Assembly: GCF_007859735.1 (NCBI RefSeq)
Contig: NZ_SIHI01000001.1
Location: forward strand, 2,592,884-2,656,883
Source of the DNA: Thalassoglobus neptunius
Lineage (GTDB): Bacteria; Planctomycetota; Planctomycetia; Planctomycetales; Planctomycetaceae
Reading direction: 5' to 3'
DNA: 64,000 nt
Shown here one piece after another: positions 63,353 through 64,000 of the stretch; the first letter of the stretch is position 1; each line of letters opens with the position of its first letter. The position numbers and the translations under genes are program-made. A model generated the notes under the pieces. The model ran no database searches, was not told the origin of the DNA, and saw only the letters and a program-made list of their open reading frames with translations.

Positions 63353-63742
63353 TCAAATACTCTTGATCAACTTTCCAGCGTTCAAAGCGTCTCGATTCTC
63401 CTGTCGGGTTGCCGCAGATTTCTCTTCGACATCGACCATGGCATCGAGAAGGTTACCTCGCGTGGGAGATGTTTTTCCGATTTCCTCTCTGAGCGTCTCG
63501 ATGATCTTGTTCAATCGAGAACGAACGGTCGGATAGGAAACCCCGGTCAGTTGAGCAATCTCTTTGAGGTTGCCTCCGGCGAGGATGAACATTTCGATGA
63601 AACGTTGATGCTCGGTCGGAAGACTCGAGAGCCGGGATTCTGGAAACTCCGCCCGAATTGAGACCTCGCAACATGAACATGACATTTCCGTCACATTCAA
63701 CTTTTGAGAACAGTACGGGCATTCATTTGTAATAAACTTCAA
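63353..63742 (-). CDS. DUF2089 zinc-ribbon/HTH protein
   Basis: 129 residues from a TTG start at 63742 with GGGAGTGGA upstream; an in-frame GTG at 63781 is less well placed. The N-terminal zinc ribbon has C8-P-Y-C11 and C22/C25 (ECPYC...MSCSCCE). A helix-turn-helix follows, EHQRFIEMFILAGGNLKEIAQLTGVSYPTVRSRLNKIIETL (key: NLKEIAQLTGVSYPTVRSRL). This matches DUF2089, a small putative DNA-binding family. It sits directly upstream of the TPR membrane protein and may regulate or partner it. Confidence 0.85.
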   Translation of the reverse strand: MKFITNECPYCSQKLNVTEMSCSCCEVSIRAEFPESRLSSLPTEHQRFIEMFILAGGNLKEIAQLTGVSYPTVRSRLNKIIETLREEIGKTSPTRGNLLDAMVDVEEKSAATRQENRDALNAGKLIKSI

Positions 63743-64000
63743 TTTTCCACTCCCAAAACTCCACAATGTCAAACATGACACGAAGCCAATGCAGAGTCAA
63801 CGCAAACTCAAACATTTTTCAAAACAACAGAACAAATTCTTTCACATATTGAAAACTCGAACCACACAAAGTTACACAAAATGTAATTCCAAGACTCACT
63901 CAGTTCCAGCAATTTCCCCTTCAACGATAACCTTTGACCCCGAAAACACGTGAAAAAGCGAGCACTTGACGCATGAGAGCGTGATCAAATTCGATTCTTG

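Noticed and set aside
1-64000. CRISPR arrays, tRNA or rRNA genes
   Set aside because: No regularly spaced direct repeats and no tRNA T-arm (GGTTCGAnTCC) or rRNA-like segment was recognised by eye; a dedicated search could still find a tRNA.

Overview
The window looks like chromosome of a planctomycete, probably family Planctomycetaceae (Gimesia/Thalassoglobus/Rubinisphaera type). This is inferred from family content: a Tat-exported DUF1501 protein, a DUF1080 protein, a PQQ-propeller protein opening with the RFRGPNG motif, secreted Cys-rich proteins, a lysine/alanine-rich histone H1-like protein, many GTG/TTG starts, and mostly monocistronic genes on both strands. No rRNA, tRNA, CRISPR array, prophage or replication origin was recognised.

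Layout. 1-126: the end of a probable IS5-family insertion sequence abutting the rnc stop codon. 127-2828: rnc, then a DEAD-box helicase and CheY-like regulator pair. 3282-7817: a zinc-ribbon membrane protein, a PQQ propeller protein and a DUF11 adhesin-like protein. 8395-14867: nusB, ribH, a giant FHA/coiled-coil membrane protein and an esterase. 15427-20408: leuB, a MITE-like repeat, a TlpA-type lipoprotein thioredoxin, DUF2062, a PfkB kinase and an outer-membrane lipoprotein. 20787-27248: a TPR-like/arginine-deiminase fusion, an amidohydrolase, a DUF3311-symporter pair and an esterase. 27358-29826: a histone-like protein, TatD and a helical protein. 29860-38157: nuoH-J-K-L-M-N, the membrane arm of complex I without nuoI or nuoA-G. 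38344-48628: hemG, an outer-membrane protein, an Nramp-like transporter, a degenerate alpha/beta hydrolase, a PGRP-type amidase, DUF1080, a FabZ-like dehydratase and a HAD-like protein lacking its nucleophile. 49003-55132: DUF1501, three small secreted proteins (two Cys-rich), a Gfo/Idh oxidoreductase and a PhyH-family oxygenase. 55451-63742: DsrE-like, exo/endonuclease/phosphatase, an unknown exported protein, a SWIM-SNF2 ATPase, a TPR membrane protein and a DUF2089 regulator.

The genes are mainly housekeeping (RNA processing, riboflavin, leucine, heme, respiration) mixed with envelope and transport genes. The most unusual signals are these: (1) a PhyH-family protein with HQA in place of HxD, the substitution known from Fe/2-oxoglutarate halogenases; (2) an operon-like trio of exported proteins, two of them Cys-rich and sharing a V-V/I-R-I-T-D motif; (3) His-rich loops in both NuoL and NuoJ; (4) a deiminase catalytic domain fused to a TPR-like region; (5) a 107-bp inverted-repeat element that supplies the leuB stop codon, with a second partial copy 1.8 kb away; and (6) several family members lacking their catalytic or binding residues (HAD, alpha/beta hydrolase, Nramp).
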